Assembly: GCF_027943255.1 (NCBI RefSeq)
Contig: NC_072897.1
Coordinates: 18,352,044 to 18,416,043, forward strand
DNA length: 64,000 nt
DNA from: Anastrepha obliqua
Taxonomy: Eukaryota; Arthropoda; Insecta; Diptera; Tephritidae
Direction: 5' to 3'
This document shows positions 9,302 to 20,759 of this stretch, piece after piece. Within the stretch, counting starts at the first letter, position 1. Every line of letters starts with the position of its first letter. Position numbers and translations under genes: made by a program. The notes under the pieces are model-generated. The model worked only from the letters and a program-made list of their open reading frames with translations. It was not told the DNA's origin and made no database searches.

Positions 9302-12300
9302 CTAGAGTTTTAGGCTTTTTAAAAATTTTAGCACAATTTTGGGTTTGTTGCTCCAAAGATTGCATGGAGACACTACGATACCACCAAGGTGATGAAGTCT
9401 CTGTCTGCCCAACGCAGGACATTCACAAAGCACATGCTCTGAGCTTTCTATGTCCATTTCGCAAAAGCGGCAGACATTGGTCTCAGATAGACCAATATTA
9501 TTTAGATGATATCTCAGGCTGCAGTGGCCTGTAAGATATCCTGTTAAAAGACGCAGATCTACTCTGCTTAGTGAAAGAAGCTTGTCAGATATTCCTTTGC
9601 TGGGACTTAGGAATAGTTTGGCTTGACGCTGACCGGCACAGTTTAGCCAGTGTGTAGCAAATTTTCTTTCTTCCATTGCCTAAGGAATTCATTAATGTGG
9701 CCTTTTGTGAGTCCACAGAAAGGCTCAGGACCAGTAAGTTGCATATTTGCTCATTTGTTTTGCAAGGTCATCAGCCATTTCATTTCCCTCATGTCCTTCA
9801 TGTCCCGGAATTCAGCATAGTGTTACTATGTTATATAAAGTAGTGTTACTATGTTATATGTATGTATGTGGCTATACGAAAGTATGTAGATGTGAATACC
9901 TCTCATTTTGCTCCTAAGACATTCTCTCACACATATTTCAATGGCATGTATTTCTGCCTGGAATATTGATGGGTAAAATCCCATCGGAATCGATTTTTTG
10001 AATTTAGGCCCATTGATTCCTGCCCCTGTTCTACCATTTTCCAATTTGGACCCATCAGTAAACCATAGCTGAGAGCCAGGTTTGAAAGTGATAGAATTAG
10101 TTCTCCAGTCTGTGCGTTCATTAATTTTAACTTGGAAGTTCCTGAAGAGTATTGGTTTGGGTGATACTATATCATCCCTATGAAGAATGGGACTATGTAG
10201 GAAATTTTATAAGATCTTTAAATGTCCTTTCATATCCCCACTTTTAAGTTCAGATATACCTTTTAATCTTAAGGCACTCAAGTAAACTTCCGTTTCAATC
10301 AAGATTGGAAGCGGTGGTATGTTCAGGAGCACACCCAATGCCTCCGTGGGACATGTTTTCATAGCCCCTGTAATACCAACACATATCAGGCGAAGCAGTT
10401 TGTTTAATTCGTTTACTGCTTTTCTTTGCTTGACCTTGGGCCACCATGCTAAGGATGCATAATTGGCTATGGGTTTCACAACTGTGGTGAATTTCCAGAA
10501 GGTCATTCTAGGGTTTAGTCCCCATGTCTTACCAAAAAGCCTTGTGCAGGAAAAGAATGCCCTTGTGGCTTTTGAAGTAACTCTCTCAATATGGGAATTC
10601 CACGTAAGCGTTTTGTCAAGACTGACGCCAAGATAGTTCCCTTCTGTCGAGATTTGAAGTGTTGTTCCATTAAGGGTCGAACATTTGAGATTTATGTTCC
10701 TTCTCCTACTAAACGGTACAAGTGCTGTTTTGGATGGGTTAATGGAAAACCGTTTTTCCATGCACCATTTGTTTGTTATTGTAAGTGCTTGCTGCATGCG
10801 ATCCGAAATGGTTTCCTCATGCCAGCCTAATACATAAACTACTAGGTCAGCAGCGTAGCCCTGAGTGCGAAAACTTAGGTTGTTCAGTTTGTGGAGAAGT
10901 TCATCTATGACTAGAGTCCACTAAAGAGGAGAGAGTACGCCTCCTTGAGGGCAACCTCTTGTGGCTTTGATAGGTTTGATTGTTCCTCCTAGTTCGGTGC
11001 TGATCGTCCTAGATTTCAGCATGAATATTATCTATCTAGTGATGGGTTCAGGTACCTCCTTTAGATATAGGGCATTATAGATTGCCTCATAGGAAGTGTT
11101 ATCAAAAGCCCCTGATTTGTCAATAAATGCACATAGAGCTATCTGTTTGGACTCAATAGCCTTTTCAATAACTGTTACCAGGCTGTGTATTGTGGTCTCA
11201 GTGGATTTTCCCTGTTGATAGGCAAATTGAAGTCGATGCAGTGGGAAGTTAGCTAGATTGTTTTCCCTAATATACTGATCAACTATCTTTTCCATTGTTT
11301 TAAGGAAAAATGAGCTGAGACTAATTGCTCTGTATGATTTAGGCAGTTGTTCGGGTTTTTTCCCTACCTTTGGAATAAATACAACCTGAACCTCAGCCCA
11401 TTTTGTAGGTAAATATCCTTGCAGTAAGCTTGCTCTGTATAGTCTGGTCAAATTAGGGATAATATGGTGTGCACCCTGCTGTAAAAGAAAGGGTGAATAT
11501 CCCATCAGGTCCAGGAGATTTGTATGGGCTAAATGTTGATATCGCCCATTGTACCCGCTTTTCATGGAATAGCTTGTTTGCTAGATCTAAGTTCTCAGCA
11601 CTCGCAGATGTAGTAGTTTCTGCCAGAACAGAGATCTCGTCTATCACAAGTGATCCAGGGAAGTTAGTGTCCGGCAGAAGTTGACTGGTTTCCTCTGGAT
11701 TCCTTGTGTAGCTTCCATCTGGCTTTTTCAGGGTACTAATGCCGTTTGAGTGATCTTTTAATAGGGCTTTTTGGATACAAATAGCATTCGGAAGACTACA
11801 AATCTTTTCACAATGATTCCTCCAAGTAGCCCTTTTAGATTTCCTCAATTCTTTATTGCAGTTGGTTAGGGCTGTTGAGTAAGAGGACCATTCCCCCGTT
11901 GCTTTAGCTCTATTCCATAAGGTTATTGTTTCTTTACGCAGGTCGAAAATTGTACTTTTCCACCAAGGAACATTTCTTTATGGCTTTTTCACTTTTACTG
12001 GACAACTTTCATGAAACTCAGATGTTATGTTTGAGTGTAGTTCGTTCGATTCGAACTCAACCTCAGATATTAGCTGAATATGACGCCTAGAGCAGTTAAC
12101 ACTTTGTTCTAAACAAAAGTGAAAGTAGTCCCAATTAGTTTTTCTAGGGTTTCTGTAAAATGTCATTTCTGGTTTGGTCGCACCTATACCAATCTAATAT
12201 GTCTGTTATCCGACATAGATGTTTCCTCTGACACATGCCAATTTGACGTTTCGGGCAAAGCACTAGGACTAGAGAGAGTGATGTCAAGGACTTCTCTCCT

Positions 12301-12820
12301 GATTGCATTAATGAAAGTCGGTTCGTTGCCTCGATTTAGGATAGATATATTATACCTAAGTAGAAATCAAAGAAGGTACTTACCTCTTGGATTTATGTTT
12401 GTGCTCCCCCACGCTGTGTGGTGCGCATTTGCATCACAGCAGAGGATCCAGCGGAGACGTTTTTGTTGGCAGTATTCCACCAGGGCTATAACCTCTCTTG
12501 TTGGAGCAGTAACCTCATCTCCTGGAAGGTAAGCGGAGGCAAGTACTACCTCATGATCACCTTTGCTCGTTGGCACTCTTACCCAAATCGCCACCAGGTC
12601 TTCTGTAAAAAACTGTGAAATTGGGATAAAGGTTAGTTGATTATTTATTATCAACACCGCTCTGGGAGCAGAGCAGCATGTATCAACTTTCCGTTTACGC
12701 TCTGGAGTCCCAGAACGACTCCTTTACGTACCCATGGTTCTTAAATGAAAGCTACATCCAAACGTCCGAGGCTGCTTTTGCGTGATGGAAATTTATTTGA
12801 AGGCATCCGAGTAGCCTTCT
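9302..12820 (-). pseudogene. LINE ORF2 (EN-RT-RNase H), inactivated
   Basis: Endonuclease start QINFHHAKAAS near 12800, CDANAHHTAWGS near 12440, RT with YRAISLSS, FIDKSGAFD (first catalytic Asp), GCPQGGVLSPL and then GYAADLVVY at about 10852, where the usual YADD is YAAD. RNase H-like GRTGAGING near 10030 and the tail TGHCSLRYHL, CRFCEMD, HVLCECPAL to the stop at 9302. There are many frameshifts and stops (for example the stop before WTLVIDELL). The loss of one catalytic Asp alone would kill RT. Confidence 0.85.
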
Positions 12821-14252
12821 GCTGTTACGAGGTTTTTGCTTTGGCCAGGTCATCTAGTGATCCTTCGTTTGGCAATTGCTGCCTTTTTATTACCTCGGTT
12901 GTTTTTCAGCAGGGCTGCTTCCTCAGCGGACATCTGATCCCCTCTTCGAGTCTTGTTGTGTCTGTGCGCTTTTTTATCGGCCTGCAGCGGTGGTCGCATG
13001 CGAATGCCCCGCCACGTTATAGCGCCATGTGCCGGTTGTTGTTGGCTTTTCTGCCTCGTGTCTGGAGCAACTGGCTTTATCGTTCTGGGCCATTGAAGCC
13101 GTTGGAGTCAAAGTTCCTGCTTCCGCCGAGCTTTGTTTCACCGAAGGTTCAGAGTCCTTTTCGGTAACCTTGGGCGGATCAATCGGGCCTTTAGATTTTG
13201 GCCGAAGTTGGGTTTTACCGAACCCGTAGTTCAGCCAATTATTGAGGGTTTTTATGACCTCTGCGGAGATTGGGTCGATAGCAACAGTAATTTCTTCCAC
13301 AGTACCCTTGCGCACCCTGTTGAGCATCCGCCAGTCTTTCGTGTTGAGGCCCTCGTTTTGGCCATCAAGGATGCTGATAATATCCTCAGTTGAGGTGCTA
13401 TCCAATTCTGGAAAGTGGGGCGCGGTATATCTGTCTCCTGTACAATCTTCAGCTGTACATCTTTCCACGGCTTCAGCTTAGGAACTGCTTCCTTTAGCCA
13501 ATTAGCCGTATCATCGCAGTCGCATGAGATAACTATGTAATATATCGTGGGCGAAAGGTGCAGCTATTAAATTTGGGCTTTGCAGCACCAGTCTGCTTAT
13601 AGCCTCCAGGATAGGATGTTGTATGGCCGTTAGTTTATCCGTCGACCATATTGTAGTTGGATAGTCAGGAGGCATTATTCCCAACTTCGTGCTACACGCC
13701 GCGTCTTTGTAAGACATTTTCGTTAAGTCTACCTTGACTTCTGGATTAAGCACTGCTGCCTTTGGTCCTTTCGTTTCGGTAGTCTCGTCTGCCTTTCTTC
13801 CAACGCTAGAGCTCCCCTGTAAATTGGCAAGCTTAGGGGAGCTTTGTTTTGGCGTGGTGCTGCTGGAGCGTTGGCGCTTCAGATCAGCTGGTTTCTGAGC
13901 CAGCTCTTTTGCCTCGTCAATGCTGTGACCCTTTCTCAGGAAGTAATATACTTTAGACGCTTTCTGGCGGCACCACACAGCCGCACCTTGTTTTCATCCT
14001 TTCACGAGTGGGAGAAGCTAGTAGTTTCACCTCTTCCTCAGGGGATATTGCAGAAGCTTTGCCATCTGACTCCAGGGCCATGTCGTCAACTTCCATATCC
14101 TTGATTTCGCTGGCAGTTGGAGGGCATTGGTTGCCCCTAGCTGCCTGCGATGTTGTTGGTAGTTCGGCACTGTTTACCGAAAGGTCGTTATCGACCTGGT
14201 TTATATTAGGCACTCCTGCCCTTTTTAATAAGTTATTGTTTGACTCTGCCAT
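12821..14252 (-). pseudogene. LINE ORF1 with DUF4780-like domain
   Basis: ATG at 14252 opens MAESNNNLLKRAG, followed by an acidic/Ser-rich leader, a helical GHSIDEAKELAQK segment, then TKMSYKDAA-KLGIMPPDYP and DIISILDGQNEGLNTKDW with LNYGFGK, the pattern of the DUF4780 domain in insect LINE ORF1 proteins (RNA-binding coat role inferred). Frameshifts occur near 13970 and 13500. The last 130 bp before ORF2 are too degraded to assign. Confidence 0.72.
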
Positions 14253-14440
14253 GTGGTCCCACGAGTAAATGGGAAGGGAAGGTCGAGCCACGACAGTGGC
14301 CCGGTGTCGCGGTAAGGCTAATTACAACCAGAGAGCGCCCGATATCTGGAGGTCACCGTTGTAAGACACACTTACGTTGTGCCATTCACCCATAGGCACG
14401 GTTCGAATTACACCTAGGATTACAGGTTTTATTTGCTAAA

Positions 14441-14886
14441 AGGTCTTGTTTAGATTGAAGTGAGCTGTAGTCGAAATATCAAAATTTGACATATGAGTTT
14501 GGCAGCACTTTTTTCGTGTTCACATGGAGCCCACGATTACAATTTTTTCGTATTCGTAGTCGACATTCGTATTCGAAGGTTTTCTACGACGTATTCTATG
14601 ATAGGGCTGATTATCTTTTACTTCAATTGCTTCGTGTTGCTATGTTCATGGTGCATGTGTTCGCGTTAAAGACTGATTTTGTGTTGATAGTAGCTTAAAG
14701 TGCGCTACTACATTTTGTTTTATGTTGTCAATTTTGATTTCCGATAAATGGTTGCTTACAATAATGGTCCATTTCTGATCTATTGACCTCTATGCGGTAA
14801 TTACGTCCTCAAATTGTGGGTGTATTTGGAGAAATAAGTTCCGCATTTCGTCTTTAGTACTTAGCTCCATTTTTGTGGCTTGATAA
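14441..14886. other. Stretch with nothing recognised
   Basis: No frame longer than about 70 codons and no known motif. The last 90 bp lead into a mariner terminal repeat. Confidence 0.5.
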
Positions 14887-14888
14887 TA

Positions 14889-15812
14889 CCTTCTACTCAA
14901 ATATGAACGAGACATTATCAATAAAACGGTCCGCGGATGACATATGCCAAAAATACATTTTTTTTTTTTTGGTAGGACTGTTATAAGCTTGCATGGCAAA
15001 TTTCAGCGTGATATGTTACATAGTTTGTTTTCTGTGATACTGTAAACAAGTCAAGCTCGAGTGTGTTCTTCGAATTCTCTTTTACGACTTCAATTGTCTC
15101 AAAATGTTTTCCACGGAGCGGCAACTTGAGCTTGGGAAACAGGAAAAAGTCACATGGAGCCATATCAGGCGAATACGGTGCTTGCGGAACGATATTAACA
15201 TTATTTTTGTTCAAATAATCGCGAACAAGACGTGATGTGTGAGCTGGTGCATTATCGTGATGCAAGAACCATGACTTGTTGTCCCACAATTCCTTTCTTT
15301 TAAGACGAATGTTCTCGCGCAAACGCTTTAAAACGTCTAAATAATATTCAGCGTTAACCGATTGTGCGATTTGTGCGATTTTCAAGCACAATTTCCTTTA
15401 CTTTTCCGATGTTTTCGTCGTTTACTGATGTTGCTGGACGACGTTCATGAGGCAAGTTTTCAACCGATGTACGGCCCTCTCTGACCGATTTGTACCACTG
15501 GAAAACACGTGCACGCGATAGGGAAGAGTCCCCATAGGTTGTCTGCAACATTTTTAAGGCGTCTGAAGCCTAAATGTTGTTGGAATAACAAAATTTCAAA
15601 CAAATTCTTTGAATTTCCATCGTTAAATTCGAAGAACACACTCGAGCTTGACTTGTTTACAGTAGCACAGAAAACAAACTGTGTGACATATCACGCTGAA
15701 ATTTGCCATGTAAGCTTATAAAAGTCCTACCAAAAAACAAAAAATTTATTTTGCCATATGTCATCCGCGGACCGTTTTATTGATACCGTCTCGTTCATAT
15801 TTGAGCAGAAGG
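14889..15812 (-). mobile_element. Internally deleted mariner with ~170-bp inverted repeats, copy 1
   Basis: The ends are TA-CCTTCTACTCAAATATGAAC and its reverse complement (GTTCATATTTGAGCAGAAGG-TA), with homology extending about 170 bp into each arm (14889-15068 against 15640-15812). TA lies at 14887-14888 and 15813-15814. The 924-bp length and fused transposase fragments show a deletion derivative. The same junctions occur in the copy at 47755-48488. Confidence 0.88.
14981..15551 (-). pseudogene. mariner transposase remnant (HTH fused to catalytic end)
   Basis: MLQTTYGDSSLSRARVFQW gives the N-terminal helix-turn-helix part, which runs to KEIVLEN. A large deletion follows. Then SVNAEYYLDVLKRLREN, HDNAPAHTS and PCDFFLFPK carry the second and third catalytic Asp residues. 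The first catalytic Asp block (GDE) is gone. After VKENS the frame runs straight into the terminal repeat, so the normal C-terminus is also deleted. Confidence 0.85.
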
Positions 15813-15814
15813 TA

Positions 15815-16121
15815 GCATCGCATAACTGTGATGTTCATCTCTGGTGTCCATTCTAGGCGTGCCCAGGGCTTACTAGCATTTGTGGTTGCAGGTTGACCAC
15901 GCAAAACACTCTTAATCGGGTTGTTGATTCCCGTACCGATCCCGATCCATGCGGTGCTCGTTCGAGGCTTGTGTTAGTATTTATTTATAATTATTTGTTT
16001 TTAAATAAATTCAATTGAAACGCAAGTTAAAGTGTGTTTTTAGAATTTTACAAAGCCTCTAATAACCTTTTAGGCTTTTCCTTTTAATTCATCTTGTGTA
16101 TATACATACATATGATATGTC
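15815..16121. other. Stretch with nothing recognised
   Basis: Mixed-composition sequence between a mariner and a LINE; no open frame or repeat family identified. Confidence 0.5.
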
Positions 16122-17960
16122 TCTCTCCGCCAGCAGGTGAGCAGGGGCACACCGCAAGGCGGTGTTCTCTCACCATTTCTCTGGATCATTCTTATCAATG
16201 ATTTACTGGAGGAGCTGATGAGGACGGGTTGTAGGGTGATTGCCTACGCGGACGATGTGGCATTTATTATTAGAGGAAAATTTGTATACACCCTGTGCGA
16301 TTTAATGCAGTAATATCTGAGCGTAGTTGTTCGATGGGCAGCGGACTGCGGCTTATCGGTGTATCCTCTTAAGACGGAGCTCGTCCTTGTCACGAGGAAA
16401 TATAAAATACCCAGAACTCAACTCCCCTCAATGGAGGGCGCTCTGTTGGCGCTTTCGGACAAGGTGAGGTACCTAGGTCTAATCCTTGACAGTAAACTAA
16501 CGTGGAAGCCCAACATTGAGGAGAGAGTAAGGAAGGCAACAACCCCCTTGTATGGATGCAAGGGCGCAATTGGCAAAAGATGGGGCCTCTCGCCTAGAGT
16601 TGCATTTTGGCTCTTAATGCCATAATAAAGGCAAGCTTGTTATATGGAGTCGTTGTCTGGTGGAACTCACTGGAGAGGACGACATCTCTTAAATAACTAG
16701 GGGGAGTTCAAAGGTCTGCACTCATTGGAATCAGTGGGGGCGCTTCGAACTACTCCTACTCTAGCGCTTAATGTAATGTTAAATGTGGTACCTATAGATA
16801 TCGCAGGCAGAATTGCTGCTGCACGTACCGCAATCAGACAGAGGGGCTTGAGCTATAAGCTCAATCTCACTTATGGGCACTCAAGCATCCTCAGAAACTT
16901 TTAGTACATCCTCTCGTCGACGGATCAGTGCGTGCCTTCGCTTAGTCCAAGCGGAACTTTCTCCACCCATATGCCATCAAGGAAGGAGTGGACCGGGGCT
17001 ACACTTGGGGACAGAGCCTGGTTAACCTGTTTGTGGATGGTCGAAGTTGGGTGGTAGGGTTGGAGGAAGAGTATTCTGCAGTGTGTTCTAAAGTGGCCGC
17101 TACTGGCTACTTACTTGCGTAATAAGAAGGTAAATATTTACTCCCATAGCCAAGTGGCAATTAGAGCCCTAGGCTCTATTATGGTGAATTCGAAATTGGT
17201 CAGGGAATGCCTGGTCTCTCTCTCGTTTGCATCAGAACACTTCGACATAAGGATAATTTGGGTACCTGGTCACAGTGGGATTGCTGGTAGCTGCGAAGCT
17301 GACGAGCTGGCTAGATAAAGGACCTGTGACGTAGTGCGCCCGCGAAAGGAGAGGATCGGGATCCCCTTGACAACCTGCGCTCTACTCCTGGAAGGATGGG
17401 CTTTGCACCACCTCAGCGAGCGCTGGGCAAATACACGAACGTGTAAGGTCGCGAAGTCCTTCGGGCCACGTTTGGATAGGAGGCGTTCGAGGGATATTCT
17501 GAGGATGACAAATTCTCATCTCTAAAATTTCGTAGGCATCCTCAGGAGGCACTATCCACGGGGTATACATGTCGTGAGACACGGAAGAACTTCGAGTTCT
17601 TTTTGCGTCAGCTGTATGGAGGATGAAGTGGAATCATCTCAGCACCTGCTCCTTAGCGGGACTAAGACTCTAGCATCTTGGTTCTCACTTCTTTTCTCCT
17701 CCTGCTGATATAGCAGGTCTTGATATCAAAAATCTGATGAACTTTATCAGCAGCATAAAACGGCTAACATAAGCGCAAATTAGTCACCGTTCGTAGTCCA
17801 CAAATACTCAACCCTCCCCACCCCTCCCCTTTTCGCCCTATGGTTTGTTTTCTTTACTTTTTTTCCACTCTCGCAATGGTATCACAAAGGATGAACCGAG
17901 CTTCTTTCGTCCAAATGGACTCACTCTCGGGGCAACCATTACTACCTAACCTAACCTATG
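16122..17960 (+). mobile_element. 5'-truncated LINE ending in CCTAA repeats
   Basis: The copy starts inside the RT palm and runs through RNase H and a C-terminal Cys/His region to a C-rich 3'UTR (17800-17850). The final bases are TACCTAACCTAACCTA (17943-17958), more than two copies of the insect telomeric unit in CCTAA phase. The minus-strand LINE at 44774 ends the same way. Confidence 0.8.
16137..17680 (+). pseudogene. LINE ORF2 fragment (RT, RNase H), broken
   Basis: RT palm RGTPQGGVLSPFLW and intact YADDV near 16245, then KTELVLVTRKYK, RYLGLILDSKLTW and KRWGLSPRVAFW. RNase H remains as IYSHSQVAIRALGS and WVPGHSGIAG; the usual TDSQ is SHSQ, so a catalytic Asp is lost. A late CRSCMEDE-like block lies near 17610. 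Stops at about 16315 and 16621 and several frame changes make it non-functional. Confidence 0.85.
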
Positions 17961-18814
17961 TATATATATGCGTTATAATATAATATGTTTTTTAATTCAA
18001 TAAGTTTCTGCTGAATAGTGTATATATATGTAAATATTTTTATGGCTTAAAAGCATTGGTAAGGGAGTTTAAGCTTGAGATATTTTACAAGCATACTTTT
18101 GTTAGCTATTTTTAAGTTATGAAAAGCGAAAAGTTACCTTCGTTAGTCGTTATTTTTAATTTAATACTTTTTTAAGTTATTCCGTTTGTTGGTTCACAAA
18201 TTTGTTTTTTTAACCACTTTTTATATTATATTTAAAAATTTCAATGTTTTATGTATTTCTTCATAATTATATTATCCGTGTTGATTGATTACTTTTGTGT
18301 TTCTATTTTGAATAATTTCATTTAATTCCCAATTTTAAATTTTTTGCTTATTTTGTAATTTGTACCGATTGTGCCTATTTTTATTATATGTAGGCGACGC
18401 CCTTATTCGTCTACTAGGGGACCGCACACAACATATACCACATGAAAATTTTATAAGACCAACTTAGACAAGACAAATTTCTTATATTTTTATTATCAGG
18501 TTAGGGCTAACAATTTATTTTTTAAATATTTAATTTTTAATGATATATGTTTTAAAAATATTTAGAAATAAGCACACATTTCGCAAGACATCAATTACAC
18601 AGGTCAACAACGTTTTGTTCTAGGAAAGTTTAGGGTCATTTTCGAAGTAATTTTTTGCGCAGAATCCGAATCCGGGGTTTAAATTGCTCTATCACGTTTG
18701 AGATATCCTAACCTAAAAGTGCAAAAAACGCTGTTTTTGCCCATTTTTGAGGTTATGTAGCTACGCAGATTTTGCTTTTCATAAAAAAGTAAACATAGTA
18801 TTTTAAAGTATAAG
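17961..18814. other. A+T-rich stretch, nothing recognised
   Basis: Very A+T-rich from 17990 to 18400, then mixed sequence to the palindrome at 18815. No frame or motif could be supported. Confidence 0.5.
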
Positions 18815-19045
18815 TCTTTTTCTTTTAAATGCCGTTGAGTTTGCTTAAATATCTTTATTTTTCACTGAGATATCGCTTTTTAAAGTTTCCATGTTTGTGA
18901 ATTTTTCGATATTCGAAAATCCATTGAGATAACATGAGACGTGATACGGTCGATTACATAGTCGAAACATGGAGACTTCAAAATGCGATATCTCAGTGAA
19001 AAATAAAGATATTTAAGCAAACTCAATGGCATTTAAAAGAAGAAG
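18815..19045. repeat. Foldback repeat with ~75-bp arms
   Basis: 18818-18895 and 18966-19039 are reverse complements with a few mismatches (TAAATATCTTTATTTTTCAC and its complement); the 70-bp spacer contains its own TTCGATATTCGAA palindrome. It could be a MITE. It lies exactly where the endonuclease frame of the neighbouring LINE ends. Confidence 0.75.
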
Positions 19046-19176
19046 ATAATAAGATTATTGGATTCTGCATACTTTACCACTTCTCTTAGCTCCCTCGAAG
19101 GAGGTGGCTGTAAAGTGTCGTAGGGTAGGTAGGCCGAAACTATGATAGCTTCGACACTGTTCCTACTTTTCAAGTA

Positions 19177-20464
19177 CAGGGTGGCGCACGAATCGTGCTA
19201 CAAAAACAAAACGTAATAACTTTTTTTCTAATCAATGTATTTAACTTTTTGTTTTTTTATTGTATAGATAATTCAATTTTATTTTATGTAACTAATTAGT
19301 TTTGAAAATAATAGAACGTAAATGACCTCCATGCTCATTCACGCATATGCGACACCTGATGAGAAAATTGTTCATTGCGCACTGAAGGGTTGAAGTCGGG
19401 ATCGCCTCAATTATTGTTGTGATGGACTACTTCAATTCAGTCAAATTACTTGGTTTTGCTTTATACACCTCTTGTTTGAGATAACCCCATAAAAAAAAAT
19501 CTGGTGCAGTGAGGTCAGGTGACCTTGGGGGCCAGCGGAAAGTGGAATTTCTGGATATCAATTTATTTCTAAATTTTCGTTGGAGCTCCTCCATAACCGG
19601 TCTGGCTATATGTGCAGTTGCTCCATCTTGCAGGAACCAAATGCTGTTAAAAGGGATACGTCTTCGCCGCAGTTCTGGATAAAAAAACTCCTTCAACATG
19701 TTTAAATAACGGTCCCCATTTACAGTCGCTGTTACACCGTTTTCTTCGAAGAAGTATGGCCCGACAATGCACCTTGATGAAACTGCGCACCACACTGTGA
19801 CTCGTTCTGGGTGCAGTTCCATCTCATGGAGTATTTGCGGATTTGATTGACTCCATATACGGCAATTTTGCTTGTTTACGTTGCCGTTTAGATCAAAATG
19901 GGCCTCATCAGACATAAACAAGCAATTTATGAAGTTGTTGTCTTCTTCGGCCATTTCAATAATTTTTTGGCAAAATTCCAGGCGAATAGGCAAATCCAGA
20001 GGGTTTAATTTGCTTGTGATTTGAACTTTGTACGGAAACAAGTTTAAGTCATCATGAACTATCCGCTGCAATGACCGTCTGCTAACTCCAATTTGCGCCG
20101 ACAAGTTCCGAGTCGAAACTCTTGAATTTGCCTGAATTGACGATGCTACAGTCGCGATTGTGGCTTCGACCCGAACATGGGGATCTCGATGGTACGGTCT
20201 GCGTGCGATGCTTCCAGATTCAGCAAACATGTTCACCAGCCTCATAATGGTCCATCTGCTCGGGGGAGTGCCGCCAAACTCCCGCCTAAATTCCCTTTGG
20301 ACGGAAATGATGGACTGCAAAGCATGGTACCGCTGCACTATCCAAATCCTCTTTTCGGTATCCCAAGCCTCCATTTTTTGTAAATCTAAATACTAATCTG
20401 CAAAATAAAACAGAAAAAAAGATATTACGTTTTGTTTTTGTAGCACGATTCGTGCGCCACCCTG
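19177..20464 (-). mobile_element. D,D41D mariner (rosa-like), near intact
   Basis: 1288 bp with perfect terminal inverted repeats of about 42 bp starting CAGGGTGGCGCACGAATCG, flanked by TA at 19175-19176 and 20465-20466. It interrupts a LINE endonuclease frame and the two flanks still encode adjacent parts of that domain, so the boundaries are exact. Confidence 0.93.
19292..20374 (-). pseudogene. D,D41D mariner transposase with one nonsense codon
   Basis: From MEAWDTEKRIW the frame is open for 315 codons: helix-turn-helix (SRRSLQRIVHD), then SDEAHFDLNG, WFLQDGATAHIA and SPDLTAPDFFLWGY. The second and third catalytic Asp residues are 41 residues apart, the rosa-type D,D41D spacing. Codon 316 is TAG, right after NLTELK, and the same frame then stays open for 44 more codons to a natural-looking stop at 19292. 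One substitution therefore separates it from a full-length reading frame. Loss of the C-terminal end probably impairs it. Confidence 0.9.
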
Positions 20465-20759
20465 TACTTTATTTTTGCAACAACGATATCTCCGAAGCAT
20501 AGCTCTTTTAACATCGTCTGTTCGATCAACCACGGCATGATAATACATGCTCGCGGTCTCACATTCCCTTCACAATGAAGTATTTGTCCCCACGACATAG
20601 CACCTAGGCCACAGATACGCTTGTCACATACCCATGGTTCTTGTATTAGTATTATGTGTGGGTTTGTTTGCAGTTTTTTCATGCCTACGGCACAGGAGAG
20701 CTGTAGACGCTTTGCTATGCTGCAGATTTATCTGTGTAAATATTACATCAGTCATGAGA

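Larger units (their letters stand above)
9291..14440 (-). mobile_element. Near full-length RNase H-bearing LINE (LOA/I-superfamily type)
   Basis: ORF1, then ORF2 with endonuclease, RT, RNase H and a C-terminal Cys/His region, all on the minus strand, with a 5'UTR at about 14253-14440. The 3' end is a short UTR and A7 at 9291-9297. It sits directly beside Harbinger sequence. The clade is judged from domain order and the DUF4780-like ORF1 and is not certain. Confidence 0.8.
19050..20758 (-). pseudogene. LINE ORF2 endonuclease part, interrupted by mariner
   Basis: ATG at about 20758 opens MTDVIFTQINLQHSKAS; after one frameshift near 20680 come IILIQEPWVCDKRI and FGDIVVAKI. The frame is then cut by the mariner at 19177-20464, and the flank below it continues with AIIVSAYLPYDTLQPPPS, the normal next endonuclease segment. 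The domain nicks target DNA in LINE retrotransposition. Nothing after VKYAESNNL remains. Confidence 0.8.

Noticed and set aside
17943..17960. Interstitial telomere sequence
   Set aside because: Only two to three repeat units at the tail of a LINE, in two copies with the same layout.
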